Origin: a bacterium
GTDB lineage: Bacteria > Elusimicrobiota > Elusimicrobia > Elusimicrobiales > UBA9959
Reading direction: 5' to 3'
NCBI GenBank assembly: GCA_021811315.1
Contig: JAJZPF010000016.1
Location: forward strand, 1 to 54,279
DNA length: 54,279 nt
Part shown: positions 43,132-51,050 of the stretch, piece after piece
Position numbering within the stretch: the first letter of the stretch is position 1
How the letters are laid out: each line of letters opens with the position of its first letter
The notes under the pieces: generated by a model
What the model saw: only the letters and a program-made list of their open reading frames with translations
The model's database searches: none
What the model was told of the DNA's origin: nothing
Made by a program: the position numbers and the translations under genes

Positions 43132-43851
43132 TTATTTCAGCAGCAGTTCCTTCATCCGTTCCACGTCCTTGAGATAGGCGGGGCTTTTAAGCAGTTGGGA
43201 ATGGAAGTCATCCCCGAAAACTTTCCCGGCGGCTATGTCCGTGGGGTAATGCACGCCGCCCACCACGCGGTCGGCCGCCATCTCGTCGGCCTTTTTTATG
43301 AACTCCTCCCGGCGCGCAGGCGCTATATCGCCAAGCACGTCCACGAATATCCGGGAATAAGAGGCGTGGCCGCTGGGATAGGAGTAACTCTTGCTTTTTT
43401 TTATGCAGGGGAGCACTTCAGCCGGGTAACCCTTGAACGGCCTCAGCCGCGCGTAGCGGTTCTTCATGCTGTGGACGGCTTCTCCTGCGTCATAGTCCAG
43501 GCGTTTGAAGAACTTTTTAACCTCGGGCGGCAGCGGCGAGGGGAACAGCGGCTTGTCGCCCCAGAAGAAATCATAATCCGCGTCGGCGGTGGCCTGGGAC
43601 CTGGCGCAATCCTGCGGGGTCCGCTTCTGCTGCCAGTCCAGTACCGCGGCCAGGTCGGCTTTCTGCGCTTCGGAGCCCGGCGCGGGCGGGGGCTGGAAGG
43701 CGGAGGTTTTGTAAACTTCCGCGCTTACATAGTAGGACGAGCCCGCGGCATGATGCGCCGCCCTCTCTACCAGGGAAACCCGGGGGCCGCCGCAGGCCCC
43801 TAAAGACAGAGCAAGGGCAAGCGCGAGAAGATATCTGTTCGTTTTAAGCAT
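43132..43851 (-). CDS. Class A non-specific acid phosphatase, lipoprotein
   Basis: This 239-residue protein has a lipobox (LALALSLGACGG). The class A PhoC/PhoN motifs are KNRYARLRPF, SYPSGHAS and DRVVGGVHYPTD. It should release phosphate from small organic phosphates in the periplasm. AAGGAAGG precedes the ATG. It is co-transcribed with the membrane PAP2 gene. Confidence 0.92.
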   Translation of the reverse strand: MLKTNRYLLALALALSLGACGGPRVSLVERAAHHAAGSSYYVSAEVYKTSAFQPPPAPGSEAQKADLAAVLDWQQKRTPQDCARSQATADADYDFFWGDKPLFPSPLPPEVKKFFKRLDYDAGEAVHSMKNRYARLRPFKGYPAEVLPCIKKSKSYSYPSGHASYSRIFVDVLGDIAPARREEFIKKADEMAADRVVGGVHYPTDIAAGKVFGDDFHSQLLKSPAYLKDVERMKELLLK

Positions 43852-43914
43852 GGTAATAACCTTCCTTTTTTATCGTATCGGTACAAACTTGTCCAGAAAA
43901 TATGCCGCCGCCTG

Positions 43915-44466
43915 TCACTTTCCGGATTTATTATTGTTCATCCGCCGTGCAACGGCCAGGTTCTCGGCTGCCTGGTTCCTGATAATGCCCTCCGGGCAGT
44001 ATTTAAGGCATTCCTCATAACAGCGCGCAGCTTCCTGCGGCTTGCCGGTGGCCTCGCAAAGCAGGCCACCGGCGAAGAAGCCCTCGGGCGAAAACGGCTC
44101 ACGCTTGGCTGCCTCGGCGATGTTGACCCCGGCCTTTTCAAATTCGCCGTTGCGTATATACGCCCTTGCCAGGTTTATCTTGAAAATAGCTTCCCAGGGA
44201 TTCAGTCTTACAGCTTCCTCGAACTCGGCGATCGCGAGCTTAATGGAATCCATTCTGAACAATTCGCAGGCGATATTGTTATGGTTGAAACCCGCCCAGG
44301 GATTCGGGCCCAGCAGGCGTTCCCGCTCCAATTCCGCCTCGGGCGTGGCGTAGCGGGCCGCTGTTTTACTCAAGCCGCATTTTCTCTTTTTGCCCTGCAC
44401 GATCATAGCGAGCCGCGCCCGCAGCGGGAGGTACCTGTAGTCTGTTTTCTTTCTTCTGGCACTCAT
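43915..44466 (-). CDS. TPR-repeat protein
   Basis: This 183-residue soluble protein has at least three tetratricopeptide repeats (about 60-160; NNIACELFRMDSIKLAIAEF, NLARAYIRNGEFEKAGVNIA, GLLCEATGKPQEAARCYEEC). The N-terminal 40 residues are basic. It overlaps the phosphatase gene upstream by four bases. It is a protein-contact scaffold of unknown partner, at the end of the third fluoride-riboswitch unit if read-through occurs. Confidence 0.85.
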   Translation of the reverse strand: MSARRKKTDYRYLPLRARLAMIVQGKKRKCGLSKTAARYATPEAELERERLLGPNPWAGFNHNNIACELFRMDSIKLAIAEFEEAVRLNPWEAIFKINLARAYIRNGEFEKAGVNIAEAAKREPFSPEGFFAGGLLCEATGKPQEAARCYEECLKYCPEGIIRNQAAENLAVARRMNNNKSGK

Positions 44467-45110
44467 GCTTTGTTTTTAGAGTCCGCTATCTCTTCGCCGC
44501 CTGCCGCCAGGTGCCGGGTGTCGTTGAGATGGTATATCACCCATATGCCGTGCTTAAGGCGCACTTCGCTTACCGAGGCCGGGGCCAGTTCGAACTGGCG
44601 GAAATGGGAGAGGTCCAGGTCCATCAGGCTGCACAGGAGCGCGCGCAGGGTTACATGGTGGGAGACTATCGCCACGGTCTCCCCTGCGCCGCCGCTGACG
44701 CGCCGGAAAGCCTGCCAGGCCCGGCGCTGAACGATCTCCAGCGTCTCGCCTCCCGGAAAGCGGACTTCTTTTGGCGCGTAAAGCCAGCTGTCATACAGGG
44801 CGGGCCACTTCGCTTTTACTTTTTCGTGGGAAAGTCCTTCCCATTCTCCGCGGTCTATATCGGCGAATCCCTCGTCTTTTGAAATGGCTTTCCCGCTCCC
44901 TGAGCCCTTTAAGACAGATGCCGCCGTTTCAAGGGCCCTGGCCCTGGGGCTTGAGTAAATGGACTGTGGCGGGATGGAGGTGAAATACCGGCCTACAGCC
45001 TGCGCCTGACGTTTGCCGGTATCGTTAAGTGGTACTTCGGAGGTCCCTCTGAATATGCCGAGCCTGTTCCATTCCGTTTCGCCGTGTCTTATGAGAAAAA
45101 CTCGTGTCAT
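44463..45110 (-). CDS. Histidine phosphatase (phosphoglycerate mutase-like)
   Basis: This 215-residue protein has the RHG motif LIRHGETEWN, the Arg/Glu positions of the dPGM branch (SSPRARALETA, GEWEG) and the second catalytic His in IVSHHVTLRA. It may act as a cofactor-dependent phosphoglycerate mutase or as a small-molecule phosphatase (GpmB/CobC-like); the length and lack of long PGM insertions favour the latter. GGAG precedes the start. It is 18 bases after the chimeric remnant. Confidence 0.9.
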   Translation of the reverse strand: MTRVFLIRHGETEWNRLGIFRGTSEVPLNDTGKRQAQAVGRYFTSIPPQSIYSSPRARALETAASVLKGSGSGKAISKDEGFADIDRGEWEGLSHEKVKAKWPALYDSWLYAPKEVRFPGGETLEIVQRRAWQAFRRVSGGAGETVAIVSHHVTLRALLCSLMDLDLSHFRQFELAPASVSEVRLKHGIWVIYHLNDTRHLAAGGEEIADSKNKA

Positions 45111-45128
45111 AATATCTCCGGTTTCATA

Positions 45129-45536
45129 TCAGACCATGCCTTTTACAGGGCTGCCGCCGCCCTGCGGAGAGAACCGCAGCCCTGCCAGCAAAAACGCCGC
45201 TATCAGGGCCAGCACTCCGGCGGCGGCGAAACCGGCGTTGGGAGAGACCGCGGTCCAAAGCACGCCCATCGTGATGCTGGACAGAAAATCTCCCACCCCG
45301 TCCACGGCGCTCATCAGGCCGAAGCCGGTCCCATGCTGGTGTTCCAGCATAAGGGTAGAGGCCAGCGCGGGGAAACCGCCTATGGCGCGGGCGGGATCCT
45401 CTTTATTCCACCTGGCGGGCCGGGCCGAATACCAGCCATGCACGTCCGAGGTGTGGTAGATGGTTATTGTTCTGGCCGAGACCTGGAATGCAAGCGTGAA
45501 GAGCAGACCGGCCAGCATAATGGATGTTCTTTTCAT
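45129..45536 (-). pseudogene. Chimera: 5'-nucleotidase N-terminus joined to MFS C-terminus
   Basis: The 135-residue frame opens with a signal peptide and TITIYHTSDVHGW, the start of an UshA-type metallophosphoesterase (first metal Asp and His). At about residue 66 it switches to GTGFGLMSAVDGVGDFLSS and GVLWTAVSP, a typical last pair of MFS transporter helices. The enzyme lacks its other metal motifs and the transporter its first ten helices. A deletion between two genes explains this. GAGGAG precedes the ATG, so it may still be translated. Confidence 0.75.
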
Positions 45537-45579
45537 GTTTTCTCCTCGAAGATCGTGGACTTTTTTAAAGTCTGCCCCG

Positions 45580-46011
45580 TTACAACGCAAGTATAACCGC
45601 CCCTGCCACTATCAAAGCCCCGCCGGCACATTGCTGCCAGGTCAGGTGTTCATGTAAAAACACTACAGCTAAAATAATGGCGAACGCGACGCTCAACTTG
45701 TCCACCGGCGCCACGCGCGAGGCTTGGCCCAGTTGCAGGGCGCGGAAGTAACATAGCCACGAAAGCCCGGTAGCCAAACCTGAGAGTATCAGGAAAACCC
45801 AGGTGCGCCGGGTAAACAGCTGCAACGGCGCTATGCCCGAAGTAGCAAAAGCGATGCCCCAGGTGAAAACCAGTATTACCGTGGTGCGGACCGCCGTGGC
45901 AAGATTTGAATTAACACCTGTAATGCCTATCTTGGCCAAAATGGCGGTTATCCCGGCGAAGAACGCTGATAATAAAGCCCAGAAAAACCAGCTTGAGGTT
46001 TGTGCGGCCAT
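45580..46011 (-). CDS. EamA-family half-size membrane transporter
   Basis: This 143-residue protein has five membrane helices. It matches the single EamA repeat with the end motif VAFAIILAVVFLHEHLTWQQ and GGALIVAGAVIL. Such half-size proteins probably work as dimers and transport small metabolites. GGAGCATC precedes the start. It lies 15 bases after the unknown fluoride-riboswitch gene. Confidence 0.9.
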   Translation of the reverse strand: MAAQTSSWFFWALLSAFFAGITAILAKIGITGVNSNLATAVRTTVILVFTWGIAFATSGIAPLQLFTRRTWVFLILSGLATGLSWLCYFRALQLGQASRVAPVDKLSVAFAIILAVVFLHEHLTWQQCAGGALIVAGAVILAL

Positions 46012-46026
46012 ATAAAGATGCTCCTG

Positions 46027-46350
46027 CTATCTCCCTGACATTTTCGAGAATAAGTGAGCGTATAAATCGACCGTGGCTTGAAAAGAATATTCCCCGAAAT
46101 GCCTTAAGAATTCACCTATGGTCACCGGGCCGTGCACCACTTCATCTAAAAAATTGGTGACAAGAAAGAATAAACTGGGTAAAAGAAAAACAATCCCGAA
46201 AAGCAAAAGTATATTCCGCACGCTGCGTTTAATGTGGTCGTGCGCCTGCTCTTTTGTCAGGCCGAAGAATCCCCGGCCCAAAGAGAAGAAAATGAGGGGG
46301 CCTGAACACACAATAAGGAATACCATCACCGAATTCATAAACACTTTCAT
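46027..46350 (-). CDS. Small membrane protein of unknown function behind a fluoride riboswitch
   Basis: This 107-residue protein has two membrane helices (about 3-27 and 46-66), joined by a charged loop containing His and Lys (GLTKEQAHDHIKRSVRN). It has a C-terminal amphipathic tail. It resembles no family I know. GGAG nine bases upstream of ATG 46350 supports the start; a TTG-led extension is less likely. It is the first gene after the third fluoride riboswitch and precedes an EamA transporter, so it is a candidate fluoride-response protein. Confidence 0.75.
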   Translation of the reverse strand: MKVFMNSVMVFLIVCSGPLIFFSLGRGFFGLTKEQAHDHIKRSVRNILLLFGIVFLLPSLFFLVTNFLDEVVHGPVTIGEFLRHFGEYSFQATVDLYAHLFSKMSGR

Positions 46351-46500
46351 GCTCGCTCCAATAGCCGGTCGCTGTGATGCCAAACTCCATGCGGCAAGGC
46401 CGGGGAATTTCAATAACCGCCATAGCTGCTCCGCGCTTTAGGCTTAAGGCCGGCGCGAAGATACAGTGGACCGGCGGTTGTTGAGATAAGTGTTGTGTCC

Positions 46501-46593
46501 AAAAAAAACGACCTCCACCTTTTTAATCGGTAGAGGTCATCAGTCCTGAAGACGGTTCCTCCGGCAGACCGGAGAGGCGGACATCATCGCCAA
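46501..46593 (-). promoter_or_regulatory. Fluoride riboswitch (crcB motif) with terminator, copy 3
   Basis: On the minus strand, GGCGATGATGTCCGCC is followed by a TCTCCGG/CCGGAGG hairpin, AACCGTC and CTGATGACCTCTACC. These are the conserved parts of the fluoride motif with compensating changes relative to copies 1 and 2. The 3' end GACCTCTACC (46529-46538) also pairs with GGTGGAGGTC (46510-46519), followed by eight T's: the same ligand-controlled terminator layout. A TATATT -10 box lies upstream. It controls the gene at 46350. Confidence 0.88.
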
Positions 46594-46639
46594 GGTTAAT
46601 ATACCAAATATCGACCAAACAGCGATATCTTACATTTCC

Positions 46640-46685
46640 TTGCATTTGTATTAGGCAAGTATTATAATTTTAGGGTATCCTAAAA
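46640..46685 (+). promoter_or_regulatory. Promoter and DtxR-type operator of the feo operon
   Basis: TTGCAT (46640-46645) and TATAAT (46663-46668) are 17 bases apart. Overlapping the -10 and covering the start site is a perfect palindrome TTTTAGG-GTAT-CCTAAAA (46668-46685), which fits a DtxR/IdeR/MntR-type box. Binding of the metal-loaded regulator should block transcription of its own operon. Confidence 0.85.
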
Positions 46686-46712
46686 CTTTTGGCAAGCAAG
46701 GCGGAGAACAAT

Positions 46713-47393
46713 ATGACCGATGCAATGCATATCAGCGCCAGTCTCGAAGACTATATCGAAGCCATCTTCCATATAGTCGCTGAGAAGCAGGCCGCCAAGC
46801 CGCGGGACCTGGCCGAGAGGATGAAAGTGGCCGGTTCCTCCGTCACCGGCGCCCTCAGGATGCTGGCCGAGAAAGCCCTGATAAATTACACGCCCTACGA
46901 CATCATCACCCTCACCCCGGCGGGGAAAGCTTATGCCGAGGACGTGGTACACCGCCACGAGGCGCTGCGGGACTTCTTCGTGAAGGTGCTGGCGGTGGAT
47001 TATAAGGCGGCCGACGAGGCCGCCTGCGGCATGGAGCATTCCGTGTCCAAGGTGATACTGGAGCGGCTGGTGCGGTTCGCGGAATTCGTGGAAGTCCGCC
47101 CGCGCGGCGGCGAGGACTGGCTCTCCGGCTTCCGCCATCATTGCGAAAGGAATACCATCATGAAAATGTCGGAATTGAAACCCGGGGATAAAGGCGTCAT
47201 AACGGCGGTGGCCGCGCAGGGCGAAATAGGACAACGGCTGGTGGATATGGGAATGGTGAAGGGCACTCCTTTCAAAGTGCTGCGGAAAGCGCCGCTCGGC
47301 GACCCCATCGAGATACAGATACGGGGCTTCCTGCTCGCCCTGAGGAAGCAGGAGGCCGAGTGCGTCAGCGTGGAGAAAAAGGCGGGAAAATGA
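46713..47393 (+). CDS. DtxR-family iron regulator with FeoA-like domain
   Basis: This 226-residue protein has a DtxR winged helix (about 8-65; RMKVAGSSVTGALRMLAEK), a dimerisation and metal domain with His/Glu/Cys ligands (HRHEALRDFF, CGMEHSVSKVILERL), and a C-terminal FeoA/SH3-like domain (about 148-220; LKPGDKGVITAV). GGAG six bases before ATG 46713 sets the start; a TTG at 46689 was rejected. It overlaps feoB by four bases, so the fused FeoA part may also serve the transporter. Confidence 0.93.
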   Translation: MTDAMHISASLEDYIEAIFHIVAEKQAAKPRDLAERMKVAGSSVTGALRMLAEKALINYTPYDIITLTPAGKAYAEDVVHRHEALRDFFVKVLAVDYKAADEAACGMEHSVSKVILERLVRFAEFVEVRPRGGEDWLSGFRHHCERNTIMKMSELKPGDKGVITAVAAQGEIGQRLVDMGMVKGTPFKVLRKAPLGDPIEIQIRGFLLALRKQEAECVSVEKKAGK

Positions 47394-49531
47394 AGGAGAA
47401 GAAAGAGATAATAGTGGCGCTGGCCGGCAACCCCAATTCCGGCAAGACCTCGCTTTTCAACGCCATAGCGGGCACCCATCTGAAGGTAGGGAACTGGCCG
47501 GGCGTGACGGTGGAGAAGTACGAGGGGTACGTCGACTATAAGGAATACCGGATCAGGCTGGTGGACCTGCCCGGCACCTATTCCATCAACGCTTATTCGC
47601 CGGAAGAGACCATAGCGCGGGACTTCATCGCCGAGAAGAAAGCCGATATCGTGGTGAACGTGGTGGACGGGACCAGCCTGGAAAGGAACCTTTACCTGAC
47701 CACGCAGCTCCTGGAGCTGGACCCGAAAATGGTCGTGGCGCTGAACATGTACGACGAGGTGGAAAAGCTGAAGATAGCCATAGATTTCAAGATGCTCCAG
47801 AAACTGCTGGGCAGCCATGTCGTGCCGGTCAGCGCCGTGAAGAAGACCGGGATAGAGGCGCTGCTGGACCACGTGGTGAGGACCTATGAGAATAAAATAG
47901 TCATACCGAGGGACAAGATCTCCTACAGCGAGGAGATAGAAGAGGCCCTGGCGGAGCTGCAGGGTCTGCTGGAGACCGATATCCCGCTTTCAGCCAAATT
48001 CAGCCCGAGGTGGCTCGCCGTAAAACTGCTGGAGAACGACCAGTTCGCTTATTCCCTGGCCAAAGAAAGCCCGGTCTGGGTAAGGCTGGAGAACAAGCTG
48101 CCCGGCATCCTGAATACGCTGGAGGGCAGGCTGAAAGAAAGGGTGGCGCAGCGTATCTCCGAGGACAGGCACGCTTTCGCCAGGGGCGCGTACAAAGAGA
48201 CCGTGAAAACGGCGAACGAAGAGAAGAGAACGATAACGGACCGGATCGATTCGGTGGTCCTGAACAGGCTCCTGGGCCTGCCGCTCTTCCTTTTTATAAT
48301 GTGGCTCATTTTCCAGATCACTTTCACTTTCGGCCGGGTCCCGATGGAATGGCTGCAGTCATTCTTCGTCTTCCTGGGCGATAAGGCCGCCGCCTTGCTG
48401 CCGGAAGGCATCCTGCGTTCCCTGCTCGTGGACGGAATAATCGCCGGCGTAGGCGGGGTGGTGGGCTTCCTGCCGAATATCCTGCTCCTGTTCCTGGGCC
48501 TGTCCTTCCTGGAATCCACCGGCTACATGGCGAGGGCCGCTTTCGTGGTGGACAGGGCTTTCCATAAGATAGGGCTGCACGGCAAATCGTTCATCCCGAT
48601 GGTCACGGGTTTCGGCTGTTCGGTCCCTGCTTTCATGGCCTGCAGGACCCTGAAGAACCGGGGCGACAGACTGGCGACGATGATGGTGATCCCGTTCATG
48701 AGCTGCGGAGCGAAATTGCCGGTCTACGTCCTGCTGATCGGGGCCTTTTTTCCCGCGTCCATGTCAGCGAACATCCTTTTCGCGGTCTATCTGTTCGGGA
48801 TCCTGGTGGCCGTCCTGTCGGCAAAACTGTTCAAGGCCACGATCTTCAAAGGCAGGTCCGAGCCGTTCGTGATGGAACTGCCGGTTTACAGGCTGCCCAC
48901 CCTGCAGTCCGTGCTGATGCAGATGTGGATCAAGGCCTGGATGTACCTGAAGAAGGCGGGGACGGTCATCCTGGCCGTCTCGATCATCGTCTGGGTGGTC
49001 TGCAATTTCCCGGTCGACGCCGGGCTGAGCCGGGAGTACCGGGCCAGGGTAGAAGCCGTGAACCAGGACAAAACCGCGGATGCCGGAACGAAAGCGGCGG
49101 CGGCCGCGGCTTTGGAGAACGAACTGGCCGCGCGCCAGCTCGAATATTCTTTCGCGGGCCGCACGGGGAAAGTGATAGAACCTTTCATAAAACCGCTCGG
49201 TTTCGACTGGCGGCTCGGCGTGGCGCTGACGGCGGGCTTCGCGGCTAAAGAGGTCGTAGTGGCTACGATGGGAACTATCTACGCGCTGGGCGAGACCGGC
49301 GAGAGCGAAAGCCTGACGCAAAGGCTCAGGACCGACCCGGCGTACGATCCGGCTATCGCCCTCTCCCTGATAATTTTCGTCCTGCTGTACGTTCCCTGCC
49401 TCTCCGCCACCTCCGTGTTCCACCAGGAAGGCGGGGAATTGAAGATGACCCTTTTCTATATCGGGTATACCATGGCCGCGGCCTGGATACTCTCCTTCGC
49501 CGTCTACCAGACGGCGAAAGCGTTCCTGTAG
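47390..49531 (+). CDS. feoB: Ferrous iron transporter FeoB
   Basis: This 713-residue protein has an N-terminal GTPase domain (GNPNSGKT at 13-20, DLPGTYS, NMYD) and a helical GDI region. Gate domains follow (GFLPNILLLFLGLSFLEST, and a second half ending WILSFAVYQTAKAFL). It imports Fe2+ across the inner membrane. Its ATG overlaps the regulator stop. The conserved gate cysteine lies in GFGCSVPA. Confidence 0.97.
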   Translation: MKEKKEIIVALAGNPNSGKTSLFNAIAGTHLKVGNWPGVTVEKYEGYVDYKEYRIRLVDLPGTYSINAYSPEETIARDFIAEKKADIVVNVVDGTSLERNLYLTTQLLELDPKMVVALNMYDEVEKLKIAIDFKMLQKLLGSHVVPVSAVKKTGIEALLDHVVRTYENKIVIPRDKISYSEEIEEALAELQGLLETDIPLSAKFSPRWLAVKLLENDQFAYSLAKESPVWVRLENKLPGILNTLEGRLKERVAQRISEDRHAFARGAYKETVKTANEEKRTITDRIDSVVLNRLLGLPLFLFIMWLIFQITFTFGRVPMEWLQSFFVFLGDKAAALLPEGILRSLLVDGIIAGVGGVVGFLPNILLLFLGLSFLESTGYMARAAFVVDRAFHKIGLHGKSFIPMVTGFGCSVPAFMACRTLKNRGDRLATMMVIPFMSCGAKLPVYVLLIGAFFPASMSANILFAVYLFGILVAVLSAKLFKATIFKGRSEPFVMELPVYRLPTLQSVLMQMWIKAWMYLKKAGTVILAVSIIVWVVCNFPVDAGLSREYRARVEAVNQDKTADAGTKAAAAAALENELAARQLEYSFAGRTGKVIEPFIKPLGFDWRLGVALTAGFAAKEVVVATMGTIYALGETGESESLTQRLRTDPAYDPAIALSLIIFVLLYVPCLSATSVFHQEGGELKMTLFYIGYTMAAAWILSFAVYQTAKAFL

Positions 49532-49548
49532 CGGCTGTATGACCGTGG

Positions 49549-49566
49549 CCGCCGCTTAAGCGGCGG
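49549..49566. terminator. Perfect 18-bp palindrome after feoB
   Basis: CCGCCGCTTAAGCGGCGG lies 17 bases after the feoB stop. It can form a stem but has almost no loop, and only a weak T-rich stretch follows (ATCTTTT at about 49576). It may be a terminator or mRNA-end hairpin. Confidence 0.4.
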
Positions 49567-49589
49567 AGCGGGCTAATCTTTTCGGCTAG

Positions 49590-49609
49590 GATTTAGCCAT
49601 ACCTAAATC
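49590..49609 (+). promoter_or_regulatory. Second DtxR-type box, upstream of the Cys-rich FeoB partner
   Basis: GATTTAG-CCATAC-CTAAATC is an inverted repeat with the same geometry as the feo promoter box (TTTAG, six bases, CTAAA). It lies 66 bases before the small gene at 49675 and probably marks a second promoter under the same regulator. Confidence 0.7.
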
Positions 49610-49674
49610 TATGATGCAAGACAAAACATTTCGCGCAGCAGAGCGGAAGAAATCCGGTTCTGGAGGTTAAACCG

Positions 49675-49815
49675 ATGGAAACAATGATCATGGTGCTGAT
49701 AATAGCCGCGGCGCTTTTCTTCGCGGCGCGCACTCTGTCCGGTTCGTCCGGCGGCTGCGGCTGCTCCGGCGGCGGAGAAAAAAGCCGCTGTCGCGATAAC
49801 AAGCGCGGCCGTTGA
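49675..49815 (+). CDS. FeoB-associated Cys-rich membrane protein
   Basis: This 46-residue protein has one membrane helix (METMIMVLIIAAALFFAA), then GGCGCSGG and a basic tail with a further Cys. Size, layout and place after feoB match the small FeoB-associated Cys-rich family. GGAGG lies upstream of the ATG. It may hand over or sense iron at FeoB. Confidence 0.85.
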   Translation: METMIMVLIIAAALFFAARTLSGSSGGCGCSGGGEKSRCRDNKRGR

Positions 49816-49881
49816 GACGGGGTCAGCCGCCGGGCGGGAAAGCCGGGGCGCGGTTAATTCGGACTACATCAAGGAGAAAAA

Positions 49882-50793
49882 ATGGAAACTGTAAAGATGA
49901 GCGGTATCTGCGGTACGGAAGGCGCGGCGGCGGGCCGGAGGAGAGGGAAGGGTTTATGCGGGGCCGCGCTTTGCCTGGGGGCCATAGTCGGGCTCTCTGC
50001 CGCGGCCAGGGCCGGGAACGGCGGCTACTTCGCGACCTACGATCATCATATAGAAAAAGGGGAGAAGGAGATCATGCTGATGTCCGACTTCACCAGCCCC
50101 TCGAAGGCGAACAGGGAAGAGGGCCAGAAGAACTACTTCTCCCAGATGCTGGAGCTGGAGTGGGCGGTCACCGGCAAGTTCGCCACGGAGCTGATGCTGG
50201 AGGGCTTCGCCGAGCCGGGCGGGGTGAAACGGTTCACCGGCTTCCGCTGGGAGAACCGCTACCGCCTCTTCAAGGAGGACGTGCCCCTCAATCCCATGCT
50301 CTACACGGAGTACGAGCATCTGAGCCGCCTGACCCGGTTCAAGATGGAAACCAGCGGCTGGGTGAATCCCCCTTACAAGGAAAAGGTAGAGACCGGCGCG
50401 CCTAAGGACGAGCGGATCATGGAGACCCGCCTGGTCCTTTCCGAGGATTTCGGCGGCACTAACGTGGCTTTCAACTGGCTCAACGAAACCGACCTGAGGA
50501 ACACCAGGACCGACTTCGGCTACCTCTTCGGCGTCATGCACAAACTGGGGCAAGGCGGCCACGAGGGGCACTCAGGCGGCGGGTTCCGCCTGGCGGCCGT
50601 TGGCGTAGAGCTGTGGGGAGCACTGGGCGACAGCCGGAAGCTGGACCTGGCCCCCAGCCGGCAGCAGCATTACCTGAGCCCGCTACTGATGTTCCACCTC
50701 GGTGATGACATAATGTTCCACGTCTCGCCCACTATCGGTCTGTCCAAGGTAAGCGACAATCTGCTGCGCTTCGCCGTGGGCATCGAACTGTAA
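49882..50793 (+). CDS. Probable outer-membrane beta-barrel protein
   Basis: This 303-residue protein has a long signal peptide ending SAAARA, then alternating-strand sequence with aromatic-rich strands (FATELMLEGFAEPG, FTGFRWENRYRLF, MLYTEYEHLSRL) and a typical barrel end (NLLRFAVGIEL). A His/Gly loop (GQGGHEGHSGGG) lies at about residues 225-236. AAGGAG precedes the ATG. Its place after the feo genes hints at metal uptake, but this is weak. Confidence 0.75.
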   Translation: METVKMSGICGTEGAAAGRRRGKGLCGAALCLGAIVGLSAAARAGNGGYFATYDHHIEKGEKEIMLMSDFTSPSKANREEGQKNYFSQMLELEWAVTGKFATELMLEGFAEPGGVKRFTGFRWENRYRLFKEDVPLNPMLYTEYEHLSRLTRFKMETSGWVNPPYKEKVETGAPKDERIMETRLVLSEDFGGTNVAFNWLNETDLRNTRTDFGYLFGVMHKLGQGGHEGHSGGGFRLAAVGVELWGALGDSRKLDLAPSRQQHYLSPLLMFHLGDDIMFHVSPTIGLSKVSDNLLRFAVGIEL

Positions 50794-50804
50794 AAGCGGT
50801 ACGG

Positions 50805-50829
50805 GCGGCGGCGCTTCCGGCGCCGCCGC
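50805..50829 (+). terminator. GC hairpin after the barrel gene
   Basis: A perfect 10-bp stem (GCGGCGGCGC, 50805-50814, with 50820-50829) and a five-base loop lie 12 bases after the stop. No T run follows, so it is a weak terminator or a stability hairpin. Confidence 0.45.
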
Positions 50830-51050
50830 AGTGGAGCCGGGGAGGCAGGGGAAGGTGTAAACGAACTGCCTGAATAGTTCTACGGACATAGGTCTAAAGA
50901 CCTATGCCGGACTGGGTCATTTGACGCATCACTTTGATTAAAGAATCCGGTAAAATTAACTTGTTAGCGCCGACCTCATGCGGCTCCTTTGCCGCGCCCT
51001 CATCAAGGTACTGCAGCGTCAGCAATAAATCAAAACAAGGCGGATTCTGA

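Noticed and set aside
46027..46413. TTG-started longer form of the small fluoride-linked membrane protein
   Set aside because: ATG 46350 has GGAG at the right distance and begins at the membrane helix; the extension has no support.
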